Shown one piece after another: positions 1 to 5,434 of a stretch of 6,784 nt of DNA. The first letter of the stretch is position 1. Every line of letters begins with the position of its first letter. This DNA comes from Geopsychrobacter sp. (GTDB lineage Bacteria > Desulfobacterota > Desulfuromonadia > Desulfuromonadales > Geopsychrobacteraceae). The notes beneath the pieces were generated by a model. That model saw only the letters and a program-made list of their open reading frames with translations. It ran no database searches and was not told where the DNA came from. The stretch spans positions 1 through 6,784 of the forward strand of contig JAKIUS010000092.1 of the NCBI GenBank assembly GCA_021647445.1. The letters run 5' to 3'. The translations under genes and the position numbers were made by a program.

Positions 1-1281
1 GGCCAGCTTTAACCGCCCGTCATAACCGCCGTAACTCTTCTTTTTCTCCTGATTGACGTCGGGGAAGGCGATGCCCTTTTTAATCGCGGTATACAACGAG
101 CGACCGCCCGCTAATAACAGATGAGCGCCGCGTTCTTCAATCAATTTGGCCTGTTCGGCTCCAGGGTTCATCATCAGCACTCCGTTTTCGCCGAGGGTCT
201 GGCGGGCTTTTTCACGATCATCCTCGGTGGCTTTTTTAACCGCCGTCGCTACGACTTCTATCCCTAAATCCTGCAAAGCCGCAGCAATTGACCAGGTTTT
301 ATTCCCTCCAGTGTTCAGAACGGCTTTCTTGCCGGCAAAAACCTTCCGGTAGGGTTCCAGCTTTTCTTCCAGTAGCGCTTCTTCCCGGACAATCAGTTTT
401 GTCGTACACCGGATAAGATCCGCATCGCCGAGGGCTTCGGCAATCGCCAGCAGTCCATTTGAGGTGTCACGCTTTCCGTAAAAAGAAAGAGAGACCGAGG
501 GGATGCCATACTGTTTCTGCATCTTACGCGTGAGCGAGACCAGAGATTTGGCGCAGACGATGACATTGAGCTTGGCGCGGTGGGCGGTGCGGATCTCCTT
601 GATCCGTCCATTGCCACTCAAGGTTGAGAGCACGCGAATGCCGAGCTCATCAAGCAGATGCTTGTACTGCCACATGTCGCCGCTAACGTTGTATTCACCG
701 ATCAGGTTGATATCGAAAGGGGTGGTTGTTTCTGGCTCCGCAGTGCCGATCAGGTGGCGCAGGGCCGCCTCTCCACCGAGACGACTGCCGAGGTTCTTGC
801 TGCCGACAAATCCCGGGGCATGCACCGGAACCATCGGCACAACATGCTTCTCGGCGGCCTGCTTGCAAATCAGATCGAGATCGTCACCGATCATCGCAGT
901 AACGCAGGTCGAATAGACAAAAACCGCCTCGGGCGAATAGTGCTCCATGATGTAATCGATGGCGTTTACCAGCTTCTCTTCACCGCTGAAGACCACATCA
1001 TTGAGACTGACATCGGTGGTAAAGCCCATCTGGGTCAGGTCGCGACCCGGCCAAGCGGTCTGCGTTGCACGGGTCTCCCAGCTGGTACCGAGACAGGTCA
1101 TCGGTCCGTGCACCAAATGCGCGGCGTCGGCATAGGGGAAGAGGGAAATTTGCGCGCCTTCAAAGGCGCAACCCCCTGTCGTGGCACCTGGAGTCGGCGC
1201 GTTGCAGGCGACCTTCCTGGTTTTATTATGTTCGCAGGTGCTCTCGTTGAGCAGTTCTTTGATTTTCGGTTTGGATGACAC
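1..1281 (-). CDS. nifE: NifE, nitrogenase FeMo-cofactor scaffold subunit (3' end outside window)
   Basis: NifE pairs with NifN to form the NifEN scaffold on which the FeMo-cofactor precursor matures before transfer to NifDK in the cytoplasm. The minus strand is open for 427 codons from a GTG at 1281 to the window edge. Family landmarks are clear: GGCAFEGAQ around Cys38, HGPMTCLGTSW with Cys63, YSTCVTAMIGDD with Cys126, HAPGFVGSKNLGSR, NLIGEYNVSGDMW and, near the end, GGRSLYTA and DVNQE followed by GGYDG. Cys38, Cys63 and Cys126 align with the three NifE cysteines that hold a [4Fe-4S] cluster in Azotobacter. Cys243 (IVCAKSL) sits where the proposed precursor-binding cysteine lies. The GTG start is chosen because GGAG at 1293-1290 lies 8 nt upstream and the family N-terminus (KELLNESTCEHN) follows directly. 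Only about 20-40 residues should be missing. The gene diverges from nifV and has its own sigma-54 promoter. NifD or VnfE is less likely given the CAFEGA and CVTAMIGDD motifs. Confidence 0.96.
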   Translation of the reverse strand, partial: MSSKPKIKELLNESTCEHNKTRKVACNAPTPGATTGGCAFEGAQISLFPYADAAHLVHGPMTCLGTSWETRATQTAWPGRDLTQMGFTTDVSLNDVVFSGEEKLVNAIDYIMEHYSPEAVFVYSTCVTAMIGDDLDLICKQAAEKHVVPMVPVHAPGFVGSKNLGSRLGGEAALRHLIGTAEPETTTPFDINLIGEYNVSGDMWQYKHLLDELGIRVLSTLSGNGRIKEIRTAHRAKLNVIVCAKSLVSLTRKMQKQYGIPSVSLSFYGKRDTSNGLLAIAEALGDADLIRCTTKLIVREEALLEEKLEPYRKVFAGKKAVLNTGGNKTWSIAAALQDLGIEVVATAVKKATEDDREKARQTLGENGVLMMNPGAEQAKLIEERGAHLLLAGGRSLYTAIKKGIAFPDVNQEKKKSYGGYDGRLKLA

Positions 1282-1337
1282 GATAAATACTCCACTTGAA
1301 GTAGGGTTCCATCGCGTCTTTGGGAAGGAGAATTGAC

Positions 1338-1355
1338 AGCTACGACTCTGTAGCT
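1338..1355 (-). promoter_or_regulatory. Hexaloop hairpin at the 5' end of the nifE transcript (possible ANTAR target P1)
   Basis: On the minus strand AGCTAC and GTAGCT form a perfect 6-bp stem closing the loop AGAGTC. The loop has A at position 1 and G at position 4, the signature of ANTAR-domain RNA targets. It would begin at about +3 of the transcript from the sigma-54 promoter. A partner P2 is not clear: a loop AAAGAC (1312-1307) is flanked by only partly complementary bases, and no U-tract terminator follows. The role is inferred by analogy with the stronger element in front of nifV. Confidence 0.5.
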
Positions 1356-1367
1356 CCTCTCTCTTTT

Positions 1368-1384
1368 AGCATCAGACGTGCCAG
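1368..1384 (-). promoter_or_regulatory. Sigma-54 (-24/-12) promoter of nifE
   Basis: Minus strand CTGGCACG-TCTG-ATGCT matches the RpoN consensus YTGGCACG-N4-TTGCW at all but one defined position, with the required 10 nt between GG (1382-1381) and GC (1370-1369). The predicted start is near 1357, giving a leader of about 76 nt before the nifE GTG. RpoN dependence is usual for nif operons. Confidence 0.82.
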
Positions 1385-1493
1385 CCTGCCGGACTGTCTG
1401 TTCAGCGCGTTACAACACTTTGAATGGTAACAAAGGGCTATTGTACAAGCAGTCAGCTGGCCATCTGCTTCATTTTTAAGCAATATCTGTGTC

Positions 1494-1511
1494 GGCTTTC
1501 GCTCAAAAGCC
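1494..1511. promoter_or_regulatory. Dyad GGCTTT-N6-AAAGCC between the divergent nif promoters
   Basis: A perfect 6+6 inverted repeat lies 25 nt upstream of the nifV -24 element and about 110 bp from that of nifE. Its place and symmetry would suit a binding site for an enhancer-binding activator or another nif regulator. No TGT-N10-ACA NifA site was found in the intergenic region. The function is a guess from position only. Confidence 0.3.
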
Positions 1512-1535
1512 AATACATCCACAAGCAGAGAAGAA

Positions 1536-1550
1536 GGCACACCTTTTGCT
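1536..1550 (+). promoter_or_regulatory. Sigma-54 (-24/-12) promoter of nifV
   Basis: GGCACA-CCTT-TTGCT fits the RpoN consensus with exactly 10 nt between GG (1536-1537) and GC (1548-1549). The T normally preceding GG is A here. The predicted start is near 1561, ten bases before the first leader hairpin, so the regulatory RNA element would be almost the first thing transcribed. Confidence 0.8.
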
Positions 1551-1570
1551 CAAAAATGACGCATAACTAC

Positions 1571-1605
1571 TCCGGCAGCGTTGCCGGAAACTTGGCACTG
1601 TCGCC
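1571..1605 (+). promoter_or_regulatory. Dual-hexaloop leader RNA, probable ANTAR antitermination target of nifV
   Basis: Hairpin P1 (1571-1588) is a perfect 6-bp stem TCCGGC/GCCGGA around the loop AGCGTT. Hairpin P2 (1594-1605) is a short stem GGC/GCC around the loop ACTGTC. Both loops are six bases with A at position 1 and G at position 4, the known recognition rule for ANTAR response regulators. The linker is 5 nt. The 3' arm of P2 (1603-1605) overlaps the first bases of the terminator stem (1604 onward), so P2 and terminator cannot form together. Binding of an ANTAR protein to the two hairpins would then allow read-through into nifV. P2 is weak without protein (3 bp), as expected for a protein-stabilised antiterminator. 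In Geobacter sulfurreducens, an ANTAR response regulator is reported to control nif genes by antitermination. Confidence 0.78.
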
Positions 1606-1636
1606 CCGACACCCGATGAAGGTGTTCGGGGTTTTT
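1604..1636 (+). terminator. Intrinsic terminator in the nifV leader (attenuator)
   Basis: CCCCGACACC (1604-1613) pairs with GGTGTTCGGGG (1621-1631) as ten base pairs with one bulged T (1625), a 7-nt loop and a following T5 run (1632-1636). It ends 18 nt before the nifV ATG and lies downstream of the nifV promoter, so it must work as an attenuator and not as the end of another gene. Confidence 0.85.
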
Positions 1637-1654
1637 ACGTTAAAGGGGCTCAGG

Positions 1655-2884
1655 ATGAAGGCAAACTTTTCAAAAGGGATTGTGATCGACGACACCACCC
1701 TGCGCGATGGCGAGCAGACCGCCGGCGTGGTCTTTTCTCGTGCCGAAAAGCTGCGAATCGCGCGCACTCTGGACGAGATCGGTGTCGGGGAATTGGAATG
1801 CGGTATCCCGGCGATGGGCACTCAGGAACAGGGCGATGTGCATGCTCTGGTTGACCTGGGCTTAAATGCCCGGTTAATCACCTGGAACCGAGCACTGAAA
1901 TCGGACATTCAGGCGTCCATCGCCGCAGGGGTCAGCGCGGTAGACATTTCGATCTCGGTTTCCGACATCCATATCTTCAAGAAACTGCGCAAGGATCGAG
2001 TCTGGGTTACAGAACAACTCAAGCAGGCTCTCGATTTTGCCAAACAGCATAATTTGTACGTTTCTGTTGGTGCCGAGGATGCCAGCCGAGCTGATCAGGC
2101 ATTTCTGGTTGAACTGCTGCAGATTTCCAAACGAGAGGGGGCTGATCGTTTTCGTTACTGCGACACCCTGGGAATCCTTGATCCCTTCACCACCTATGAG
2201 CGGATCAGCACCCTGCGCAGAGCAGTCGATCTGCCCCTGGAAATCCATACCCATAATGATCTCGGGATGGCGACCGCTAATGCGATAGCAGGCCTGCGCG
2301 CCGGAGCAGAGTTCGTCAATACTACGGTCAATGGATTGGGGGAACGTGCCGGGAACGCGGCGCTCGAAGAAGTGGTCATGGCGCTCAAGCACGCCTGTAA
2401 TATCGAACCCGGAATCGACACCGGGCGTCTGGTTGAACTCTCGCAGCTAGTCGGCAAGGCCAGTAATCGCCCGGTCCCGCCCTGGAAGGCGGTGGTGGGA
2501 GAAAGGGTCTTTTCGCACGAATCTGGCCTGCACACCGACGGCGTACTGAAAAATGCAAAAAACTATGAAGGCTTCGACCCGGCCGAGGTCGGGTTACAGC
2601 GATACCTCGTACTCGGCAAACACAGCGGACGTCAGGGGCTGGCTCACAAACTCACACAGCTGGGGTTTGATCCGGGATGCTTTGATCTCGGCCTGTTATT
2701 ACAGCGGGTGCGGCATGAAACCCAGTTTGCAAAAAAGCCCCTACAGGACGTTGAGCTGAAGAAACTCTGCCGCTCCCTGGAGACTACAGCCCCCCTCCCC
2801 CATTCACCCCAACGTCCGATCCCACCCCCGATACTGAATCGCTTCGGCCAGATGCAGGATCTCAATCTGCTCAACCCCGGCTAA
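1655..2884 (+). CDS. nifV: NifV, homocitrate synthase
   Basis: NifV condenses acetyl-CoA with 2-oxoglutarate to (R)-homocitrate, the organic ligand of FeMo-co. The 409-residue product has the HMGL-like TIM-barrel hallmarks: DDTTLRDGEQ at 12-21 (Arg17, Asp18 catalytic and metal site), HTHND at 198-202 (metal histidines), NGLGERAGN at 226-234, and the C-terminal FSHESGLHTDGV at 286-297. The start at 1655 is preferred because AAAGGGG lies 6-7 nt upstream and homologues begin here. The frame stays open back to an ATG at 1424, but that stretch holds the promoter, the leader hairpins and the terminator. The last 25 or so residues (Pro-rich, from about 384) are read antisense to a ComM remnant and look non-native. 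LeuA or lysine-type homocitrate synthase is less likely given the length and the nifE neighbour. Confidence 0.95.
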   Translation: MKANFSKGIVIDDTTLRDGEQTAGVVFSRAEKLRIARTLDEIGVGELECGIPAMGTQEQGDVHALVDLGLNARLITWNRALKSDIQASIAAGVSAVDISISVSDIHIFKKLRKDRVWVTEQLKQALDFAKQHNLYVSVGAEDASRADQAFLVELLQISKREGADRFRYCDTLGILDPFTTYERISTLRRAVDLPLEIHTHNDLGMATANAIAGLRAGAEFVNTTVNGLGERAGNAALEEVVMALKHACNIEPGIDTGRLVELSQLVGKASNRPVPPWKAVVGERVFSHESGLHTDGVLKNAKNYEGFDPAEVGLQRYLVLGKHSGRQGLAHKLTQLGFDPGCFDLGLLLQRVRHETQFAKKPLQDVELKKLCRSLETTAPLPHSPQRPIPPPILNRFGQMQDLNLLNPG

Positions 2885-3010
2885 ATCCGCAATCGTCCGT
2901 GTCTGCTTGAGAAACCTGGTGAAACTACGCGCAGACAAACCAAGCTTATCGGCGATCTCTTCAAGCAGTTGATCCTCTTTCGCATCAAACTTGCCAGTAT
3001 GCTGATCAGT
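2804..3010 (-). pseudogene. comM: C-terminal remnant of ComM/YifB-type Mg-chelatase-like AAA protein
   Basis: The minus strand encodes 68 codons ending in a TGA at 2806-2804. They contain KLGLSARSFTRFLKQTRTIA, then DLAGVEQIEI and HLAEAIQYRGWDR. This is the conserved end of the Mg_chelatase_C domain of ComM (usual form: LGLSARAYdRILKvARTIADL ... HLAEAIQYR.LDR). The natural stop is present, but an in-frame stop at 3013-3011 closes the frame upstream, and the AAA+ core of a roughly 500-residue protein is absent. No start or ribosome site is seen. The remnant overlaps the last 81 bp of nifV on the opposite strand and abuts the mobB remnant at about 2993-3010. ComM is a helicase that aids DNA integration in natural transformation; this piece cannot do that. 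Confidence 0.85.
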
Positions 3011-3236
3011 TCACCGGCCAAACTGGCGCTGGTCAAACAGCACCAGCAAACGCCCCCCCTTAGAAGAATTGATCAAGGATTATTTTCCGGATGTCGCTCT
3101 GGTGCTGGTCGAAGGGTACAAACAGGCGGGCCTGCCCAAGGTCGCCCTCTACCGCAAGAGCCACAGCAGAGAGATTCCCCGGCAGTCCATCATCAAAATG
3201 TGGCTCGTTGAAAAGCTCGAAAAGATTGCCAACTGA
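2993..3236 (+). pseudogene. mobB: C-terminal remnant of MobB (molybdopterin-guanine dinucleotide biosynthesis), frameshifted
   Basis: The first part (2993-3059) reads ASMLISSPAKLALVKQ and then TPP. After a one-base shift at the C7 run 3053-3059 the frame goes on as LEELIKDYFPDVALVLVEGY, then KQAGLPKVALYR, to a TGA at 3234-3236. This matches the MobB pattern (ssP.KlAlv ... DLVLVEGFK ... lPKI..R). One C fewer in the tract would restore a single frame. The N-terminal P-loop (GxxGxGKT) half is missing, so no nucleotide-binding site remains. MobB assists formation of the guanine-dinucleotide form of the molybdenum cofactor. The C7 shift could be a sequencing slip, but the missing 5' half shows that the gene is broken in any case. 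Confidence 0.82.
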
Positions 3237-3262
3237 TAAAACCCACGTTTTAAAGCAATCCT

Positions 3263-3277
3263 GCTATTGTCAATAGC
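3263..3277. repeat. Short inverted repeat in the gap after the mobB remnant
   Basis: GCTATT-GTC-AATAGC can form a 6-bp hairpin 26 nt after the mobB stop and about 105 nt beyond the stop of the minus-strand operon. No T run follows on either strand, so it is a poor intrinsic terminator. The rest of 3237-3383 shows no gene or other signal. Confidence 0.3.
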
Positions 3278-3383
3278 GAAGCAAATTTCGAGGAATTAAA
3301 TTCGACCAAAGGTTCTTAAGGTTTGCAACTTTACATGCCTGACCCATGACCTTGCGCGTTTAAACCTGCTCTCTACCCCAGGC

Positions 3384-4100
3384 TTAGCCACCAATCAACT
3401 GCTCAAAACGGGTCTGACGCAGCAGACTACTGTCGATGACGATACTCAGCGTATCGAGCAGCTCGACAAGGGCGACAACCTCTTCCTGGGATACTTTTCG
3501 CCTGCCGAGCCTTTCATGCAGTTGATCGGTGGGCATCTGCAGCATCTTGTACAGTGACATCTTACCGAGGGGAGATTCGGGCAGGGGCAGGGCCGGGACA
3601 GGCACTTTGAGCAGACGGGTCTTCTGACGGAATTCGCGTGGCAACAGACTGTGACTCGAGTTCATCAGTTTGTGCAGCAACGGCTCCTCCAACCGGACGA
3701 GATGACACACCCGGAGAATCTCAAATTCAGCAAAACGCTGACTCCAGGTAGCATCAATTCCCTTCACCGCCGCTAACGGCTGATCGGCGAACAGGTCGAG
3801 GACGGTCGGCACCGAAACACTCGGTAGCCGTATAGGAACCCCGCGCAGGGATGCCTCAGGCCGCTCGCCCAGCTCCAACTGCAGCTGCCAGCCCTTGTCT
3901 ATGTCGGGATAACGGTCAGGCAGAATTAATGACGGGCCCGTTTCCACTTCATCCTCCGGGAGTTGACCTAAGTGCAACCTGATCGAACGTACCGCTACCG
4001 AAGGATGACTGCGCTTGACCAGGGTCAAGGCGGTAGAAAACTCATGGACGATCGATTTGAACAGATCCCCGAACGCCAATTGTAATTTATCCTCTGCCAT
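3384..4100 (-). CDS. Unknown protein, last gene of the DUF2589 operon, with a helix-hairpin-helix-like segment
   Basis: A 238-residue protein that I do not recognise as a named family. Residues 1-30 look helical (FGDLFKSIVHEFSTALTLVK). Residues 35-92 look like beta strands, ending in the Pro-rich VPIRLPSVSVP. Residues 103-146 (LFADQPLAAVKGIDATWSQR and on to EEPLLHKL) follow the pattern of helix-hairpin-helix folds (PL..V.GI......F...I.....L). A second Pro-rich stretch (VPVPALPLPESP, 166-177) leads to a helical tail. There is no signal peptide or transmembrane helix, and no catalytic motif was found. The ATG at 4100 lacks a clear Shine-Dalgarno sequence; the gene follows the upstream stop by 36 nt, so translational coupling is possible. 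HhH segments often bind DNA or proteins, but that role is only inferred. It is the distal member of the operon, and no clear terminator was found after it. Confidence 0.8.
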   Translation of the reverse strand: MAEDKLQLAFGDLFKSIVHEFSTALTLVKRSHPSVAVRSIRLHLGQLPEDEVETGPSLILPDRYPDIDKGWQLQLELGERPEASLRGVPIRLPSVSVPTVLDLFADQPLAAVKGIDATWSQRFAEFEILRVCHLVRLEEPLLHKLMNSSHSLLPREFRQKTRLLKVPVPALPLPESPLGKMSLYKMLQMPTDQLHERLGRRKVSQEEVVALVELLDTLSIVIDSSLLRQTRFEQLIGG

Positions 4101-4136
4101 ATTAGTGACAATACTCGTCTGCGTAAGAGAAGACGT

Positions 4137-4709
4137 TCAGCTCCCATTGCCGTTCAAATGATTGTCGAGCAGTTCGCCGAGCAGGTGCAGACGATCTCCC
4201 GGAGCCATGATGGTATTCAAGTAGTTGTGCATGGCCCTGGCCTCCTCAACCCTTTGCCAATCCCTCCAGATCTGCCTTAACCAGTCCTGCCTGGGATCGG
4301 TTGGCGGCAAAGGGATTGGCACCGAAATCGAGGCAACTGAAATAAACTGCGCCAGCTTCTCTCGCCAGATATCGGTTTTTTTATCTATCTCCTGAATCAG
4401 AACAACCAGTGCGGCCTCCACAACCCCTAACGCAAGCGATGCAGTAACATTCACCCTCCGGCGGCGAGAGACTCTGCCCCCGTTCAGTGTAGAATCACAA
4501 AAACCGTCCTGAGCGGCAACGATTCGGCCGCGCTCATTCGCCACCACCGATGTTAATGGGCTACGCAGTCGATTAAGCACCTGTTCAAGCTCCAGCAACC
4601 AGCCGGTGGCCTTAGCAGCAAAACCGACATCGTTGCGTTGATAGGTATCGATCAGCGCTGGCATAAGCAACAGCTTTTCCAGTAATATTTCTCGGGTTGC
4701 AATCAGCAT
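4137..4709 (-). CDS. Unknown mostly helical protein, third gene of the DUF2589 operon
   Basis: A 190-residue protein of no recognised family. Residues 1-50 look like amphipathic helices (REILLEKLLLMPALIDTYQR, then WLLELEQVLNRL). Residues 80-86 hold a basic patch VSRRRRV. Residues 88-108 form a hydrophobic alanine/valine/leucine stretch (TASLALGVVEAALVVLIQEI), broken by glutamate and so more likely a buried helix than a membrane span. Residues 127-137 (ASISVPIPLPP) are a Pro-rich strand that recalls those in its operon neighbours. The C-terminal third is helical with several tryptophans. It starts 15 nt after the stop of the preceding gene, with GGAG about 10 nt upstream (inside the gap). The tight spacing and shared orientation suggest that it works with the DUF2589 protein. 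It may be a structural or adaptor subunit; no enzymatic residues are visible. Confidence 0.8.
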   Translation of the reverse strand: MLIATREILLEKLLLMPALIDTYQRNDVGFAAKATGWLLELEQVLNRLRSPLTSVVANERGRIVAAQDGFCDSTLNGGRVSRRRRVNVTASLALGVVEAALVVLIQEIDKKTDIWREKLAQFISVASISVPIPLPPTDPRQDWLRQIWRDWQRVEEARAMHNYLNTIMAPGDRLHLLGELLDNHLNGNGS

Positions 4710-4724
4710 CTGGGCAAATCTCCA

Positions 4725-5408
4725 CTATTCCGGGGTCAATTTGCGTGAGATGGTCCCGTCATCGTTTTCACCGATGCTCCATTCCAGTCCTTCCTCTTTC
4801 AGAGTGATCCGCATCCGGCTGACATTGGCCAGAGAGGATTTATCCTTCACTTCGGCCGTCAGAATTGAGGCACTGATCTGCGGAGCACGGCCAATTTTTT
4901 GCAATGCAGAGCCGCTGGCACTGAATCGCAGGTTCGAGACGATCCGGTTGGCCGCCGCGAGGGTGCTCTTGTCGACCACCTTGCTCCTGACCGTTGTATG
5001 GAAGGCCTCTTCCGCGGCCCGAATAACTGCCTCACGCGGGGAGCGGTAACCGGTGGGAGCACCAATTCTGGCAAGTTGCTGCCCAAGGACACTGTCAAAC
5101 TTTTTAAGATCAGCACCGGCGATCGAAAGCCCCTCCCGAGCCAGAGAGTCCTTCAATTCTTTCCGCACCGCCGCGCCTATGGCCTTAGGCTCTGCAACCT
5201 GATCCGCTTCTCCTTCATCCTGAGCATCGATCAGCATAGGAATATCGATCGATATCTCCGGCACCCGCACCCGTGGCACACTCATCCCAGATAACAGCGG
5301 ATTGTCTTTATAGTGCTCCGCGACGGCGGCCGACTCTTCATCAGCGATCCGCCGGGCATGCACCACACCGGTAATCAACGCGCCAATCAATACTCCTAAA
5401 TCAGCCAT
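4725..5408 (-). CDS. Unknown protein, second gene of the DUF2589 operon, sharing a strand motif with DUF2589
   Basis: A 227-residue protein of no named family that I can assign. The N-terminus (MADLGVLIGALITGVVHARR) is a short apolar helix, too short and too interrupted to be a secure membrane anchor. It is followed by an acidic helix and then, at 44-59, VPRVRVPEISIDIPML. That stretch resembles PIPFIRIEETTIDF in the DUF2589 protein encoded just upstream. The middle (75-165) looks alpha-helical with many charged residues. The C-terminus (170-225) reads as strands, including RMRITLKEEGLEWSI. AGGTG at 5418-5414, 5 nt before the ATG, supports the start. The gene follows the DUF2589 stop by 26 nt and precedes the next gene by 15 nt. 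A role as partner of the DUF2589 protein is inferred from the shared motif and linkage. Confidence 0.83.
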   Translation of the reverse strand: MADLGVLIGALITGVVHARRIADEESAAVAEHYKDNPLLSGMSVPRVRVPEISIDIPMLIDAQDEGEADQVAEPKAIGAAVRKELKDSLAREGLSIAGADLKKFDSVLGQQLARIGAPTGYRSPREAVIRAAEEAFHTTVRSKVVDKSTLAAANRIVSNLRFSASGSALQKIGRAPQISASILTAEVKDKSSLANVSRMRITLKEEGLEWSIGENDDGTISRKLTPE

Positions 5409-5434
5409 AGTTTCACCTGTCAGTTAAACATCCA

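Noticed and set aside
658..1278. 206-codon plus-strand frame opposite nifE
   Set aside because: It is antisense to well-conserved NifE codons and shows no family of its own; a shadow of nifE.
1561..1640. A metabolite riboswitch (for example Moco, GEMM or cobalamin) upstream of nifV
   Set aside because: The conserved cores of these classes are not visible. Two AnnGnn hexaloops followed by a terminator explain the region better.
1424..1654. In-frame N-terminal extension of nifV from the ATG at 1424
   Set aside because: It would run through the sigma-54 promoter, both hexaloop hairpins and the terminator, has no ribosome site, and lengthens NifV by 77 residues with no family similarity.
1874..2392. 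172-codon minus-strand frame opposite nifV
   Set aside because: It lies wholly antisense to the conserved TIM barrel of NifV, with no ribosome site or recognisable motif.
2969..3211. 80-codon plus-strand frame after nifV as a gene
   Set aside because: Its first part is the MobB remnant in the frame before the C7 shift; after the shift it is out of frame and shows no family pattern. It starts inside the antisense ComM remnant.
4388..4446. Transmembrane helix in the third operon protein (residues 88-108)
   Set aside because: The apolar stretch contains a glutamate in the middle and ends in charged residues, so a buried helix is more likely than a membrane span.
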